A stretch of DNA of 32,792 nt from Chryseobacterium gleum. Lineage in GTDB: Bacteria; Bacteroidota; Bacteroidia; Flavobacteriales_D; Crocinitomicaceae. Positions 17,002 to 25,827 of the stretch are shown in pieces. A program made the translations under genes and the position numbers. Numbering within the stretch: the first letter of the stretch is position 1; every line of letters begins with the position of its first letter. The notes under the pieces are model-generated. The model made no database searches and was not told where the DNA came from. It was given only the letters and a program-made list of their open reading frames with translations. Where the stretch lies: contig CAMDGH010000022.1 of NCBI GenBank assembly GCA_945897755.1, forward strand, positions 1 to 32,792, read 5' to 3'.

Positions 17002-18396
17002 TTAAAGTGTTTTCAATTCACTAACTAAATCAGTCAATGCTTTTTTAGCATCGCCAAAGAACATAGAGGTTTTCGGATCATAAAACAATAAATTATCAAT
17101 ACCAGCGTACCCCGCATTCATAGAACGTTTATTAATAATTACATTTTTAGCTTTATAAACTTCAAGGATAGGCATTCCATAAATAGGAGAAGAAGGATCT
17201 GATTTCGCAGCAGGATTCACAACATCATTTGCACCTACAATCAAGACAACATCAGTTTGATCAAACTCAGAATTAATTTCATCCATTTCAACCATTTTAC
17301 CATAATCCACATTAGATTCAGCAAGTAACACATTCATGTGTCCTGGCATCCTTCCAGCCACAGGATGTATTGCATACTTTACCTCCACCCCTCTTTCCTC
17401 TAGCAATAACTCCAATTCATGAATAACATGTTGGGCTTGCGCTACAGCCAAACCGTAACCGGGAACAATAACAACACGTTTAGAATAATTCATCAATATA
17501 GAAAGATCCGATACCTGAATGTCTTTAACCGTTTTCACCTCACCATCACCACCACCAGAAACATCACCACCACCAAAAGCTGAAAATATTACACTACTCA
17601 AAGGGCGATTCATTGCTTTGCACATTACCAAAGTAAGCAGCGTACCCGCAGAACCAACCAAAATACCACCAGTCAACATAATTTTATTATCATACAAGAA
17701 ACCTCCAAAAGCAGCAGCCAAACCTGTAAAAGAATTCAATAATGAAATTACAACAGGCATGTCAGCGCCACCAATGGGAATTGTAAACAACACACCGTAA
17801 ACAAGCGCTGCACTAAACAATAAATAAGCAAGCATCATATCTCCTCCATTGATTGCAACAAAAGCACCAAAAGAAAAAACAGAAATCATAACTATAGTGT
17901 TTAAAATATTATACTTTGGTAAGCGAATCGGCTTATTCATTGTCCCATTTAATTTCAAATAAGCAATTACACTTCCAGAAAAAGAAATAGAACCAATTAT
18001 CAATCCTGCAATAACAGCAATCATTGTTCCAGTAGGAGCAATTTCTCCACTTTTATAAATATGATTTAACTCAATTAAAGAAATCAACGCAGCGCAAGCT
18101 CCTCCCATACCATTAAACATAGACACCAACTCCGGCATTTTAGTCATTTGTACTTTTTTAGCCGTCATCCAACCAATAATAGTACCGATTGCAATCGCAA
18201 GAAAAATCATACCATAAACAAGGGGAGAAACGATATTATTATGTAAAAAAATGGTCCCAAAAATGGCAAGAACCATTCCAAAAGCACCGATTAAGTTTCC
18301 ATTTCGAGCAGTTTTTGCATTTCCCATCATTTTAAGCCCTAGAATAAAGGTAATAGAGCCTATTAAGTAGCAAATCTCTAACATATTTTCTTTCAT
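17002..18396 (-). CDS. pntB: NAD(P) transhydrogenase beta subunit
   Basis: PntB carries the main membrane domain and the NADP(H)-binding domain of the proton-translocating transhydrogenase, which reduces NADP+ with NADH using proton motive force. The 464-residue length matches E. coli PntB. The first 260 residues hold about nine transmembrane segments. A Gly-rich loop (VSGGGDGEV) follows, then domain III from about 285, with VVIVPGYGLAVAQAQHVIHE, the conserved IHPVAGRMPGHMNVLLAE and VGANDVVNPAA blocks, and a KRSMNAGYAGIDN ending. It is the third gene of a three-gene operon, 49 bp after pntAB. Confidence 0.96.
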   Translation of the reverse strand: MKENMLEICYLIGSITFILGLKMMGNAKTARNGNLIGAFGMVLAIFGTIFLHNNIVSPLVYGMIFLAIAIGTIIGWMTAKKVQMTKMPELVSMFNGMGGACAALISLIELNHIYKSGEIAPTGTMIAVIAGLIIGSISFSGSVIAYLKLNGTMNKPIRLPKYNILNTIVMISVFSFGAFVAINGGDMMLAYLLFSAALVYGVLFTIPIGGADMPVVISLLNSFTGLAAAFGGFLYDNKIMLTGGILVGSAGTLLTLVMCKAMNRPLSSVIFSAFGGGDVSGGGDGEVKTVKDIQVSDLSILMNYSKRVVIVPGYGLAVAQAQHVIHELELLLEERGVEVKYAIHPVAGRMPGHMNVLLAESNVDYGKMVEMDEINSEFDQTDVVLIVGANDVVNPAAKSDPSSPIYGMPILEVYKAKNVIINKRSMNAGYAGIDNLLFYDPKTSMFFGDAKKALTDLVSELKTL

Positions 18397-18445
18397 ATCA
18401 TTTTGTATTTAATGGTTAATACCCTTCATTAAAAGTATAAATAAA

Positions 18446-18763
18446 TCACTTTTTATTTTTAAACATTTCAAGCATACGATCGGTAACAACAAAACCTCCA
18501 ACAACATTTAAAGTTCCTAAAATAACAGCCAAAAATCCTAAAATAAATGCTAAATAATTAGACGTATCCACTTCTAGCATTACATGAATGGCACCTACAA
18601 TCACAACACCATGTATTGCATTTGCACCACTCATTAAAGGGGTGTGCAACACACTAGGAACACCACCAATAACTTCAATTCCAACAAAAACAGATAATAT
18701 AACGAAATAAAAAATTTCTTTATTATCTCCAAAAAAAGCAAGTATTGTATTTAAAACTTCCAT
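18446..18763 (-). CDS. pntAB: NAD(P) transhydrogenase alpha subunit, membrane part
   Basis: A 105-residue membrane protein with three hydrophobic segments and the family signature GGVPSVLHTPLMSGANAIHG (28-50 region). It corresponds to the C-terminal membrane domain of E. coli PntA, encoded separately here, as in many non-enteric bacteria (PntA2 or PntAB). With PntAA and PntB it forms the proton-translocating transhydrogenase. It lies 44 bp after pntAA and 49 bp before pntB on the same strand, and the short gaps support a single transcript. Confidence 0.95.
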   Translation of the reverse strand: MEVLNTILAFFGDNKEIFYFVILSVFVGIEVIGGVPSVLHTPLMSGANAIHGVVIVGAIHVMLEVDTSNYLAFILGFLAVILGTLNVVGGFVVTDRMLEMFKNKK

Positions 18764-18807
18764 AGTGAAAAATATAAAATAAATAAATATGTTATGTACT
18801 CAAAATA

Positions 18808-19926
18808 CTATTTAACTAGACTCGAATGAACGACAAGCCCATTATGCGTAATCAGCGACCCCTTGGTTATCTCTTCTTCCATCTCCCACTTAAACCCATC
18901 CTTATCGGCTAAATGCAACAATAAAGTTTGTATATTTTTAGCATACAAATCACTCGCATTCATTGGCAACAAAGAAGGTATATTCCCCTCCCCAATAATG
19001 GTAACACCTTCATATTGAACCGTGTTGTTCAATTGACTTCCAACAACATTCCCCCCCTGCTCAACAGCCATATCAACAATTACAGAACCAAAACGCATAC
19101 TCTTAACCATCTCCTCAGTAACTAATACAGGAGCTTTCCTGCCAGGAATTAGCGCAGTAGTAATTACTACATCAGCATCTTTGACGTGTTTAGACACTAA
19201 TTCCTGCTGTGCCTTTAGAAATTCGGGCGAAAGCTCTTTTACGTAACCACCTTCGATCTTGATCGATTCATCTCCTTTTACTTCAATAAACTTACCACCT
19301 AGGGATTGGACTTGCTCCTTCGTTTCAGGTCGAATATCACTGACTTCAACCACAGCTCCCAAACGCTTAGCTGTAGCAATCGCCTGTAAACCAGCAACAC
19401 CAGCGCCAAATATGACTACTTTTACCGGTCTAATAGTTCCTGCAGCAGTAGTCATCATCGGGAAAATCTTTCCTAATGCATCAGCAGCCATAATCACAGC
19501 CTTGTAACCAGCAAGATTGGCCTGAGAAGATAGAGCATCCATTTTTTGAGCCCTTGAAATACGAGGAACAGCATCCATAGAAAAAGAGGAAATACCCGCA
19601 TTTTTGCAAGCATCAACTAGCAAAGGATTTGTTGCAGCAAGCATAAATGAAATAAGAACAGCTTCTTTTTTCATCAGTTTTAATTCATCAACAGATGGAG
19701 CGTTCACTTTTAACACAACATCTGCCATACCGTAAAGCTGAACAACATCTGAAACAACAGTAGCACCTGCATTTTGATAGAATTCGTTAGAAAAAAAAGA
19801 ATTGACACCAGCATTGTGCTCTATAAAAATCTCAAATCCTTTCGATATTAAATCTTTAACTACGTCTGGAGTCAACGCAACTCTATTTTCACGTAACTTG
19901 GTTTCTTTAGGTACAGCTATTTTCAT
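18808..19926 (-). CDS. pntAA: NAD(P) transhydrogenase alpha subunit, NAD-binding part
   Basis: A 372-residue soluble subunit with the NAD(H)-binding domain I. It starts MKIAVPKET with VALTPDVV (17-24), typical of the alanine dehydrogenase/PNT family. A Rossmann fold lies at about 165-200 (VVIFGAGVAGLQAIATAKRL). VITTALIPGRKAPVLV and the terminal GSLITHNGLVVH are also characteristic. It lacks the membrane tail found in E. coli PntA, which is encoded by the next gene. First gene of the pntAA-pntAB-pntB operon; the gap upstream (to the TonB receptor stop) is AT-rich and shows no clear TAnnTTTG element. Confidence 0.96.
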   Translation of the reverse strand: MKIAVPKETKLRENRVALTPDVVKDLISKGFEIFIEHNAGVNSFFSNEFYQNAGATVVSDVVQLYGMADVVLKVNAPSVDELKLMKKEAVLISFMLAATNPLLVDACKNAGISSFSMDAVPRISRAQKMDALSSQANLAGYKAVIMAADALGKIFPMMTTAAGTIRPVKVVIFGAGVAGLQAIATAKRLGAVVEVSDIRPETKEQVQSLGGKFIEVKGDESIKIEGGYVKELSPEFLKAQQELVSKHVKDADVVITTALIPGRKAPVLVTEEMVKSMRFGSVIVDMAVEQGGNVVGSQLNNTVQYEGVTIIGEGNIPSLLPMNASDLYAKNIQTLLLHLADKDGFKWEMEEEITKGSLITHNGLVVHSSLVK

Positions 19927-20188
19927 CTGGAAATAGGATTAAATAAAAATATTCTTTTGTCTAATCTAATGTTTTTTTTTTTAGAATTCAATCAAAATGA
20001 ATCAAAATACGAAGGAAATTCTTTAAAAACCTCCTATTTAGAACAATTTTAAAAAATTAAAACAGAGCGATAGAATAAAATAACAGACCGTATTAATATA
20101 ACTGAATAAATATCAGTAACTTACAAACACCTCTTTTTAAACAGAAAAAAACAGAAAAAATACATCCCTTTTTTTAGTAAAATTAAAA

Positions 20189-22639
20189 TTACATATTCAA
20201 ACTCAAACGAACCAAAAAGTTTCTTCCAGCTTGTGGGTAATAGAAATTCTCATCTTGACGTACACCAGATGAAGTAGAACCCCACGTATATCCATTGTTC
20301 ACATACTGTTTATCAAAGATATTATTAACCAATACACCAATTTTAATATCACTCATTCCAAATTTCGCGAAGGAATAATTAACTCCAAGGTTTGAATAGG
20401 TGTATGCATTGATTTTACGATCATTACTCGAAGTATTGTCTAAGTATTGTTTACCAACATGCTTGGTTGTGAACGTTACTTCTAAATTCTTAACTGGCTC
20501 ATAGATAAAAATCAAAGCCGCAATCGCATTTGGTGAAAAGGCAATGTCCGTATTTTTATGTGCGATTTCAGTTTGTGAATAATTATCAACAGCATCGTAT
20601 GCATCTAAATATTCTGTAAATGATGCAATTTTATTTTGACTTAAGGTTAAATTCCCTAATACGTTTAATTTACTAAACACCTTAGCTCCAGCTTCTAACT
20701 CTAAACCCGCACGGTAACTTTTCTTTACATTCACACGTGTATAACTTCCAACATCATTGATTTTTCCGGTCAACACCAATTGGTTGTTATAATCCATGAA
20801 ATAACCATTCACAGCAGTAAAGAAACGGTTGTTTTTGAATTTATACCCAAACTCATAATCAAACAATTGTTCAAACGAAGGCCTAGAACTCACCTTAGAT
20901 TCTATAAAATCCTTACGCACTGGCTCTCTATGTCCAACGCTCCAAGAAGCATACACCTTATTTTTAGCATCGATTGCATAGGTAAGCCCAACTTTTGGAT
21001 TGAAAAACCTGAAATTAGCTGTTTGCATTTGCGCTGACGCTTCTTCTACATATTTGTATTGGATCACACGGTATTGTGCATCTGCGAATAAAGACCATTT
21101 CCTGATGTCATAACTCGCTTTAAAAAAATTATTTACCTCTGCTTTATTCGCATAATCCGAATAATAACGATCTCCTAGGTTTCCATTAAAAGCAAATTTC
21201 GCCCAAATAACTTCTCTAAAATGCCCACCTTCATAGACATTCGCAGATCCACCAAAAGTCAATTTCAATCCTTTTTCAGTATCGTGCGACAAAGAATAAA
21301 CGGTTCCATAGAAATGATTATCTAACCATCGACGACGAATGATGTCACTTGTCTTAATGGTATCAGTTCCAATTTTAACATCTGCTAAACCATAATTAGA
21401 TAATTTATCATCTGTTTGATATTCTTCATAATAACCAGCTCCTCTTGTATAATGTGCTGCAATATTAAAAACCGTTTTTGGAGAAAGCGTATGCGTTAAA
21501 TACAACTGATAATGAGACTGTTTGTAATTATCTTCTTGATTTTTATACGTGTAAAAATTATACGTCCTACCTGAATTCAATAAATTCGCACGGTCTGCAT
21601 CTGATAGGTAATTACGATCTGCATATGCGTTTTGTGCTGAAGCATCTCCAAACAACTTAGACTCAGGTGTCCCATACCAAGACTGATACGTTCGTTCATG
21701 TCCTGAAAAAATATTGGCACGTAAAATCGATTTTTCACCAACATAAGCACCTGAAATATAATAGGATTTCAAATTAGAGGAAGCTCGATCGATGTATCCA
21801 TTGGATAAAATATTAGACAAACGCACATCCAAGGTATATTTAGAATTAATCAATCCTGTACCTGCTTTTATCGTATTTCGAATGGTTCCAAATGAACCAC
21901 CCGCATTATCTAAACTCATGTACGATTTTTGACGAATATCATCCGTTTTAATATTGATACTTGCTCCAAAAGCAGCAGCACCATTCGTAGATGATCCAAC
22001 ACCACGTTGAATTTGAATATTCTCTGTAGAAGAAGTTAAATCTGGCATATTCACCCAATATACATCGTGCGATTCAGCATCGTTTATAGGGATACCATTG
22101 ATTGTGACATTTGTTCGTGATGGATCTGTTCCACGAATTCGAATCCCTGTATAACCAATCCCTGTTCCTGCATCAGAGGTTGAAACTGCCGAAGGAGTCG
22201 TTTCTAACAATATTGGTAAATCTTGACCAAAGTTATTTCTCTGCAATTGTTTTTTGTCGAGATTAGTAAACGAAGTCGGTGATTTATCACCTGAACGAGT
22301 TGCTATAATAGTAACATCTTCAAGTTGTTTTGATTTTAAAAACAGTTGTACCAAAAGTGAGGTATCACTTGTAGTCAGTCTAAAATACTGAACTTTTAGA
22401 TCAAATCCTGGAGCAAAAAACTCAAGCTGTTTTTCACCAAGCATTATGTTATCTAATGAAAAACTACCATCTGAATTCACGTCAACTTTTTTTTCATCAG
22501 GACGAACAAGAACCGTAGCACCTAAAATTTTGTCTTCCGACATAGAGAAAAATTTTCCGTTGATTTTTGCCTGAGAATACAGACACGTCGGAGAAAACAT
22601 AAGCGTTGCAAAGCAACATTTAAAAAAGATTTTTTTCAT
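20189..22639 (-). CDS. TonB-dependent outer membrane receptor, riboswitch-controlled, probable thiamine uptake
   Basis: An outer-membrane receptor of 816 residues. The start is placed at the ATG for MKKIFFKCCF, seven codons inside a longer TTG-initiated frame, because a signal peptide (1-23, ending LYSQ) follows directly. Residues 25-110 form a carboxypeptidase-regulatory-like beta domain, common in Bacteroidota receptors. The plug is about 118-235 (IRIRGTDPSRTNVTINGIPI, then VQRGVGSSTNGAAAFG-like text). The 22-stranded barrel follows and ends in the hydrophobic NFLVRLSLNM expected for assembly by BAM. The leader carries a TPP riboswitch, so the ligand is inferred to be thiamine or a derivative. 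The gene is downstream of the PnuC-type transporter and kinase genes. Confidence 0.92.
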   Translation of the reverse strand: MKKIFFKCCFATLMFSPTCLYSQAKINGKFFSMSEDKILGATVLVRPDEKKVDVNSDGSFSLDNIMLGEKQLEFFAPGFDLKVQYFRLTTSDTSLLVQLFLKSKQLEDVTIIATRSGDKSPTSFTNLDKKQLQRNNFGQDLPILLETTPSAVSTSDAGTGIGYTGIRIRGTDPSRTNVTINGIPINDAESHDVYWVNMPDLTSSTENIQIQRGVGSSTNGAAAFGASINIKTDDIRQKSYMSLDNAGGSFGTIRNTIKAGTGLINSKYTLDVRLSNILSNGYIDRASSNLKSYYISGAYVGEKSILRANIFSGHERTYQSWYGTPESKLFGDASAQNAYADRNYLSDADRANLLNSGRTYNFYTYKNQEDNYKQSHYQLYLTHTLSPKTVFNIAAHYTRGAGYYEEYQTDDKLSNYGLADVKIGTDTIKTSDIIRRRWLDNHFYGTVYSLSHDTEKGLKLTFGGSANVYEGGHFREVIWAKFAFNGNLGDRYYSDYANKAEVNNFFKASYDIRKWSLFADAQYRVIQYKYVEEASAQMQTANFRFFNPKVGLTYAIDAKNKVYASWSVGHREPVRKDFIESKVSSRPSFEQLFDYEFGYKFKNNRFFTAVNGYFMDYNNQLVLTGKINDVGSYTRVNVKKSYRAGLELEAGAKVFSKLNVLGNLTLSQNKIASFTEYLDAYDAVDNYSQTEIAHKNTDIAFSPNAIAALIFIYEPVKNLEVTFTTKHVGKQYLDNTSSNDRKINAYTYSNLGVNYSFAKFGMSDIKIGVLVNNIFDKQYVNNGYTWGSTSSGVRQDENFYYPQAGRNFLVRLSLNM

Positions 22640-22699
22640 TGTTAAAAATAAATTTAACAAGAAAAGGGGTTAATTCTTGTGAATATGAATATAGAACTA

Positions 22700-22783
22700 A
22701 CTCGGACACCTCCCTTCGCAAGCATTATCTTGATCAGGTCAATGGGTATAATCTCAGCTTTTTACAGCACCCCTTAGAGACAG
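22700..22783 (-). promoter_or_regulatory. TPP riboswitch (thi-box)
   Basis: The minus strand shows all the conserved parts of the thiamine pyrophosphate aptamer in order: GGGGTGC, GCTGAGA, ACCC, GACCTGATC, GATAATGC and GCGAAGGGA. It lies in the leader of the TonB receptor gene, about 60 nt before its ATG, and starts right at the predicted transcription start. TPP binding would be expected to reduce receptor expression, whether by blocking translation or by termination. No clear T-run terminator follows, so translational control is more likely. Confidence 0.97.
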
Positions 22784-22786
22784 CCT

Positions 22787-22818
22787 CAAATTTATCGAAA
22801 TTTATTTCTGATTTACAA
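22787..22818 (-). promoter_or_regulatory. Promoter of the riboswitch/TonB-receptor transcript
   Basis: On the minus strand a TTG (22816-22818) is followed after 21 bp by TAAATTTG (22787-22794), the full Bacteroidota promoter pattern. Transcription would start about at 22781, exactly before the riboswitch. The -33 element lies 4 bp past the end of the NadR-like kinase gene, showing the receptor has a transcript of its own. Confidence 0.75.
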
Positions 22819-22821
22819 GGA

Positions 22822-23337
22822 TTATTTTGTGTTTTTTATAATTACTTTTTCAACTTGTCTCAAACGTTCTTCTAATGAACCTTTTACAATCGTAAAGTTT
22901 TTTGTTTTTGCTTGTATCAATTCCAAATACAAAGCAAAAAGTTCTTCCCTACATTCAGGATGTTCACGCAACGGATCTTCTTCCCAAGGGATATCGGTAT
23001 CGCATAAAAATAGATGATCGAAGGTTTCTTCTTGGTATAATTGTTCTATCACCTGACTCACTCTTCTGTACTTAAACTGCGCCCAAACCTTCATTACCGT
23101 CATATCAGTATCGGAAACAATTAATCGATTTTCAGCCGCTAAATGACTAACTAAATGCGAATATTGACCTTGAGCAATGGTGTCTAAATCTCCTTCTTCA
23201 TAAAAGCCATTCGTTTTCTCCAAAAAGCTTCTTGAAAATTCAGGGACATATACTCCATCAAACGTTTCAGCTACCAACATCGATAGTGATGTTTTTCCTG
23301 TAGATTCAGGTCCTGTAAGTGCAATTTTAAAGCTCAT
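22822..23337 (-). CDS. NadR-like P-loop kinase, candidate vitamin kinase
   Basis: A 171-residue ATPase related to the ribosylnicotinamide-kinase domain of NadR (AAA_28). Walker A is GPESTGKTS (9-17). A Walker-B-like SDTDMTVMKVW follows at 75-85, then the family's DIPWEEDPLREHPECREELF (115-134). There is no nucleotidyltransferase or helix-turn-helix domain, so it is the kinase part alone. Its ATG overlaps the PnuC stop by 4 bp (ATGA), which argues for tight co-translation. By context it would phosphorylate the imported vitamin, thiamine if the neighbouring riboswitch reflects the locus function, or nicotinamide riboside if it acts as a true NadR. The sequence alone cannot decide. Confidence 0.8.
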   Translation of the reverse strand: MSFKIALTGPESTGKTSLSMLVAETFDGVYVPEFSRSFLEKTNGFYEEGDLDTIAQGQYSHLVSHLAAENRLIVSDTDMTVMKVWAQFKYRRVSQVIEQLYQEETFDHLFLCDTDIPWEEDPLREHPECREELFALYLELIQAKTKNFTIVKGSLEERLRQVEKVIIKNTK

Positions 23338-23909
23338 ATACTTAATTGATAACTACGTTTCCATCGCATAAGCGCGACTACAGCCATAATGGTATAAACC
23401 ACATACAAAATCGAAGTAATATAAAGACCCCTTGAATAAAACAAAGGAATACAAATAATATCGATCACTATCCAATACCACCAATTTTCCACCACTTTTT
23501 GCGCGACTAGATAGGTTGCAAAAAGACTGAATAAGGTGACTAGAGCGTCAATATAAGGAGCTGCTTGACTTGTAAATAAATTCATTAAAAAACCTAATCC
23601 CAAAGCTAAAACAACGATAATTCCAATTGCGACTAAATGAAAACTGAGCGTTTTAACAGTCAATTTATTTTCTCTATCCAAGCGATTCCATGTAATCCAA
23701 CCATAAACAGCAGCAAAAACATAAACTATTTGTAAAAATGAATCTAGGTATAAATTACTTTTGAAGCACAAATAAACATAAATAGCAGAACTGCCAAATG
23801 CAAAAAACCATGCCTCTTTCTTTTGGTAAGCCGCTAATAAAACATATATCACACTGCAAAAAAACGCGACCCATTCGTAAATTGATGTTTGTAATATCAA
23901 GTAAAGCAT
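23334..23909 (-). CDS. PnuC-family vitamin transporter (PnuT-like, thiamine inferred)
   Basis: An integral membrane protein of 191 residues with about seven hydrophobic segments and the family features WITWN near residue 71, the WWYWIVID motif ending in Asp150, and GLYITSILYVVYTIMAVVAL (161-180). PnuC proteins carry nicotinamide riboside by facilitated diffusion, with trapping by phosphorylation. The PnuT branch carries thiamine and is commonly linked to TPP riboswitches in Bacteroidota. Here the transporter overlaps a NadR-like kinase and lies upstream of a TPP-controlled TonB receptor, which favours thiamine, though the fold cannot separate PnuT from PnuC. A promoter lies just upstream with no riboswitch. 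Confidence 0.85.
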   Translation of the reverse strand: MLYLILQTSIYEWVAFFCSVIYVLLAAYQKKEAWFFAFGSSAIYVYLCFKSNLYLDSFLQIVYVFAAVYGWITWNRLDRENKLTVKTLSFHLVAIGIIVVLALGLGFLMNLFTSQAAPYIDALVTLFSLFATYLVAQKVVENWWYWIVIDIICIPLFYSRGLYITSILYVVYTIMAVVALMRWKRSYQLSI

Positions 23910-23923
23910 ATCTGTTTTATTTA

Positions 23924-23951
23924 CAAACCTACAATTTTATTCTTATTTCAA
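23924..23951 (-). promoter_or_regulatory. Promoter of the PnuC-kinase operon
   Basis: On the minus strand TTG (23949-23951) is followed after 17 bp by TAGGTTTG (23924-23931), a good Bacteroidota promoter. The start would fall within about 10 nt of the ATG, leaving a very short leader with no room for a riboswitch. This separates control of the transporter pair from the receptor. Confidence 0.65.
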
Positions 23952-24077
23952 GGGGATACGTTTTTCATTTTAGAATTATTTACACTTTACTATTTGATTC
24001 GAATGAATTTATTCCAATTAAAAAATTTAAATGTAGACACTCTATTTTTCTATCTTAAAACCAATTATGACACACAC

Positions 24078-24504
24078 CTAAACAAAAGTGCTTAACATTA
24101 ATTTATTCCAATCGTCTTCATTGGGTACATGAAATCCTTTTGGAGCTAAGTTTCGTGGGTCAGTAATCGCATACCAATTGTAGAGCTTCCCTGTACGACT
24201 TCCGTTTTTATGATCATTGAGAAAAAAAACACCACGCTGGTTTTTTTGTCTTAGCGGCTTGTTCCCATTCGGTAATGGTTTTCGCATGAAAAATGGAGTC
24301 TCCGTTTCTAAATGTTGTAACATCTAATTTTTTTGTCATCCATGCTTGTGAACCGATTTTTACTGTAGGGATTTCTCCGGTTGCAACTGTTAAGGGTTTT
24401 GAAGTTTCAGTCTCCTTTTTGGAAGGAGAGGTTTGAGAATTGTTTTGACCATGGCTTATTAAATAAAAAGGTATCGTTAGGGCAAACAATTTTAATCTTA
24501 ACAT
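24078..24504 (-). pseudogene. Frameshifted and truncated FISUMP-domain secreted protein
   Basis: Two overlapping minus-strand frames together spell one protein: a signal peptide (first 20 residues), VKIGSQAWMTKKLDVTTFRNGDS, TEWEQAAKTKKPAWCFF, then in the second frame LNDHKNGSRTGKLYNWYAI and KGFHVPNEDDW. This is the Fibrobacter succinogenes major paralogous (FISUMP) domain. The frames join at a run of eight A on the plus strand (24222-24229, T8 on the coding strand); one base fewer would restore WCFFLND. The C-terminal part of the domain is also missing, since a stop follows shortly after NEDDW. The frameshift is visible; whether it is decay, phase variation or a sequencing error is not. Confidence 0.75.
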
Positions 24505-24686
24505 TGGTTACAATTAAATGATTTTTAAAGTTAGCGTTAATAGTACGCTGTAAAATTAATGAGGCAGTTATTTTTTAACGAAAGTATTTTGATAACTCGT
24601 TGGACTATTTCTATGTGATTGAATCGTTGTCTTAATTGTTTCAACTTTTCAAAATAATTTGTTACTTCGTATTTTATAGTTAAGAA

Positions 24687-25187
24687 ATGGAAAAGCTACC
24701 AAAAATTGAATTTAAACTTACAAAACTTGAAAAGTTCCTTGAAATAATGGGCTATCTTACTTTAGCAGCACTTTGGTTGAGTGTAATAATAAATTACTTT
24801 GATTTACCAGATCAAATTCCAATTCATTTTAATGGAGTAGGGAAAGCAGACGATTATAGAGGTAAGAATTCAATTTTTATTTTTCCAATCATCTGTACGT
24901 TTTTATTTCTGGTAGTTTCGCTAAGAGGAAATAATCCTGAAGATTTTATTTATAAAGTAAAAATTACCGAAGAGAACAGGGATGCTCTTTATCGTAACCA
25001 ACTTAATTTCGTAAGAGTTTCTAAGATTATGGTTTCGAGTTTGTTTTTACTTATTTCAATGAAAACAACCCAGCTTTCAAAAAGTGGTTCTGAAGAACTA
25101 GGCATAGGATTTTTATTGCTTTGTGCAGCTATTATTTTGCTTCCAGTAGGATATTTTACGTACAAGTCGTACAAATTAAAACAATAA
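24687..25187 (+). CDS. DUF1648 domain membrane protein
   Basis: A 166-residue inner-membrane protein with four hydrophobic segments (about 18-37, 62-79, 110-125, 137-155). The short DUF1648 motif LPDQIPIHFNGVGKADDYRG (40-59) is very clear. DUF1648 is found in the SdpI-like immunity family and in unrelated membrane proteins of unknown function, and its role is not established here. No SdpI or toxin-type partner gene is next to it. It is followed 39 bp later by an unknown gene on the same strand. Confidence 0.8.
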   Translation: MEKLPKIEFKLTKLEKFLEIMGYLTLAALWLSVIINYFDLPDQIPIHFNGVGKADDYRGKNSIFIFPIICTFLFLVVSLRGNNPEDFIYKVKITEENRDALYRNQLNFVRVSKIMVSSLFLLISMKTTQLSKSGSEELGIGFLLLCAAIILLPVGYFTYKSYKLKQ

Positions 25188-25226
25188 TTAATATTTACCG
25201 ATAGTTTTCAATTAAACTCAATTTTT

Positions 25227-25748
25227 ATGTCAAAATCTACTTGTTTCAAATTTCTTTTTTTCAACTTAAATGTTGCTTTATTGTTTTTTACTTTGTCATC
25301 TTTTTATCGATTGGAATTAAATAGAGGAAAAAGAGAAGTTGTATGTTCCTTAAATGGCTCTAATTTACAATCGGATAAAAATTATTTGTTAGGTGAATGG
25401 AAAGGGACACTAAGAAATAAAAATTTAGTTCTTGTCATTGAAAGTATAAAAGGGGATAATGTGATTGGTTACAACATAGTAGGAAACAATAGAAGAAAAT
25501 TAAAAGGAAAGATTTTCGAACATGATGGCGGGGGTGAGTGTAATGGTGATGGCACGTCTTTCAGGTTGGTATTATCTGAACCAGGCGATGATAAATGGGA
25601 TGGTGTGTTTAAATTGGTATTGCAATCTTGTCCTGATCATGATACTAACGGGGGGGTTATTGAGGGTGGATCTATTTTTTATTCTGGTGTAGGTGTATGG
25701 AAGTCAAATAACGGAAAATTGAGTGGTGATATACTTTTATCAAAGTAA
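25227..25748 (+). CDS. Exported or membrane-anchored protein of unknown function
   Basis: A 173-residue protein with an N-terminal hydrophobic segment (9-27) that serves as signal peptide or anchor. The rest appears beta-rich: LLGEWKGTLRNKNLVLVIES (54-73) followed by GYNIVGN and a repeated hydrophobic-glycine pattern, ending in GVWKSNNGKLSGDILLSK. The G-x-W-x-G start and the alternating strands resemble lipocalin or avidin-like barrels, but I cannot claim a family. The gene follows DUF1648 after 39 bp. A degenerated region begins after its stop. Confidence 0.65.
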   Translation: MSKSTCFKFLFFNLNVALLFFTLSSFYRLELNRGKREVVCSLNGSNLQSDKNYLLGEWKGTLRNKNLVLVIESIKGDNVIGYNIVGNNRRKLKGKIFEHDGGGECNGDGTSFRLVLSEPGDDKWDGVFKLVLQSCPDHDTNGGVIEGGSIFYSGVGVWKSNNGKLSGDILLSK

Positions 25749-25827
25749 CAAAGAGAAAAAGAGAATCACTAATTTCAATGATTTAAGTTATTGAAGATAA
25801 CTCTTTGATAATGTTTAAACAAAAGTT

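Noticed and set aside
17519-17800. A plus-strand frame opposite pntB
   Set aside because: It is antisense to a strongly conserved transhydrogenase gene and has no recognisable domain.
22640-22660. TTG-initiated extension of the TonB receptor
   Set aside because: It puts extra residues before a normal signal peptide; the ATG at 22639 is a better start.
22822-23909. A pure NAD-salvage operon (PnuC with NadR)
   Set aside because: The TPP riboswitch and TonB receptor next to it make thiamine more likely, though NAD salvage is not excluded. I kept it as an alternative.
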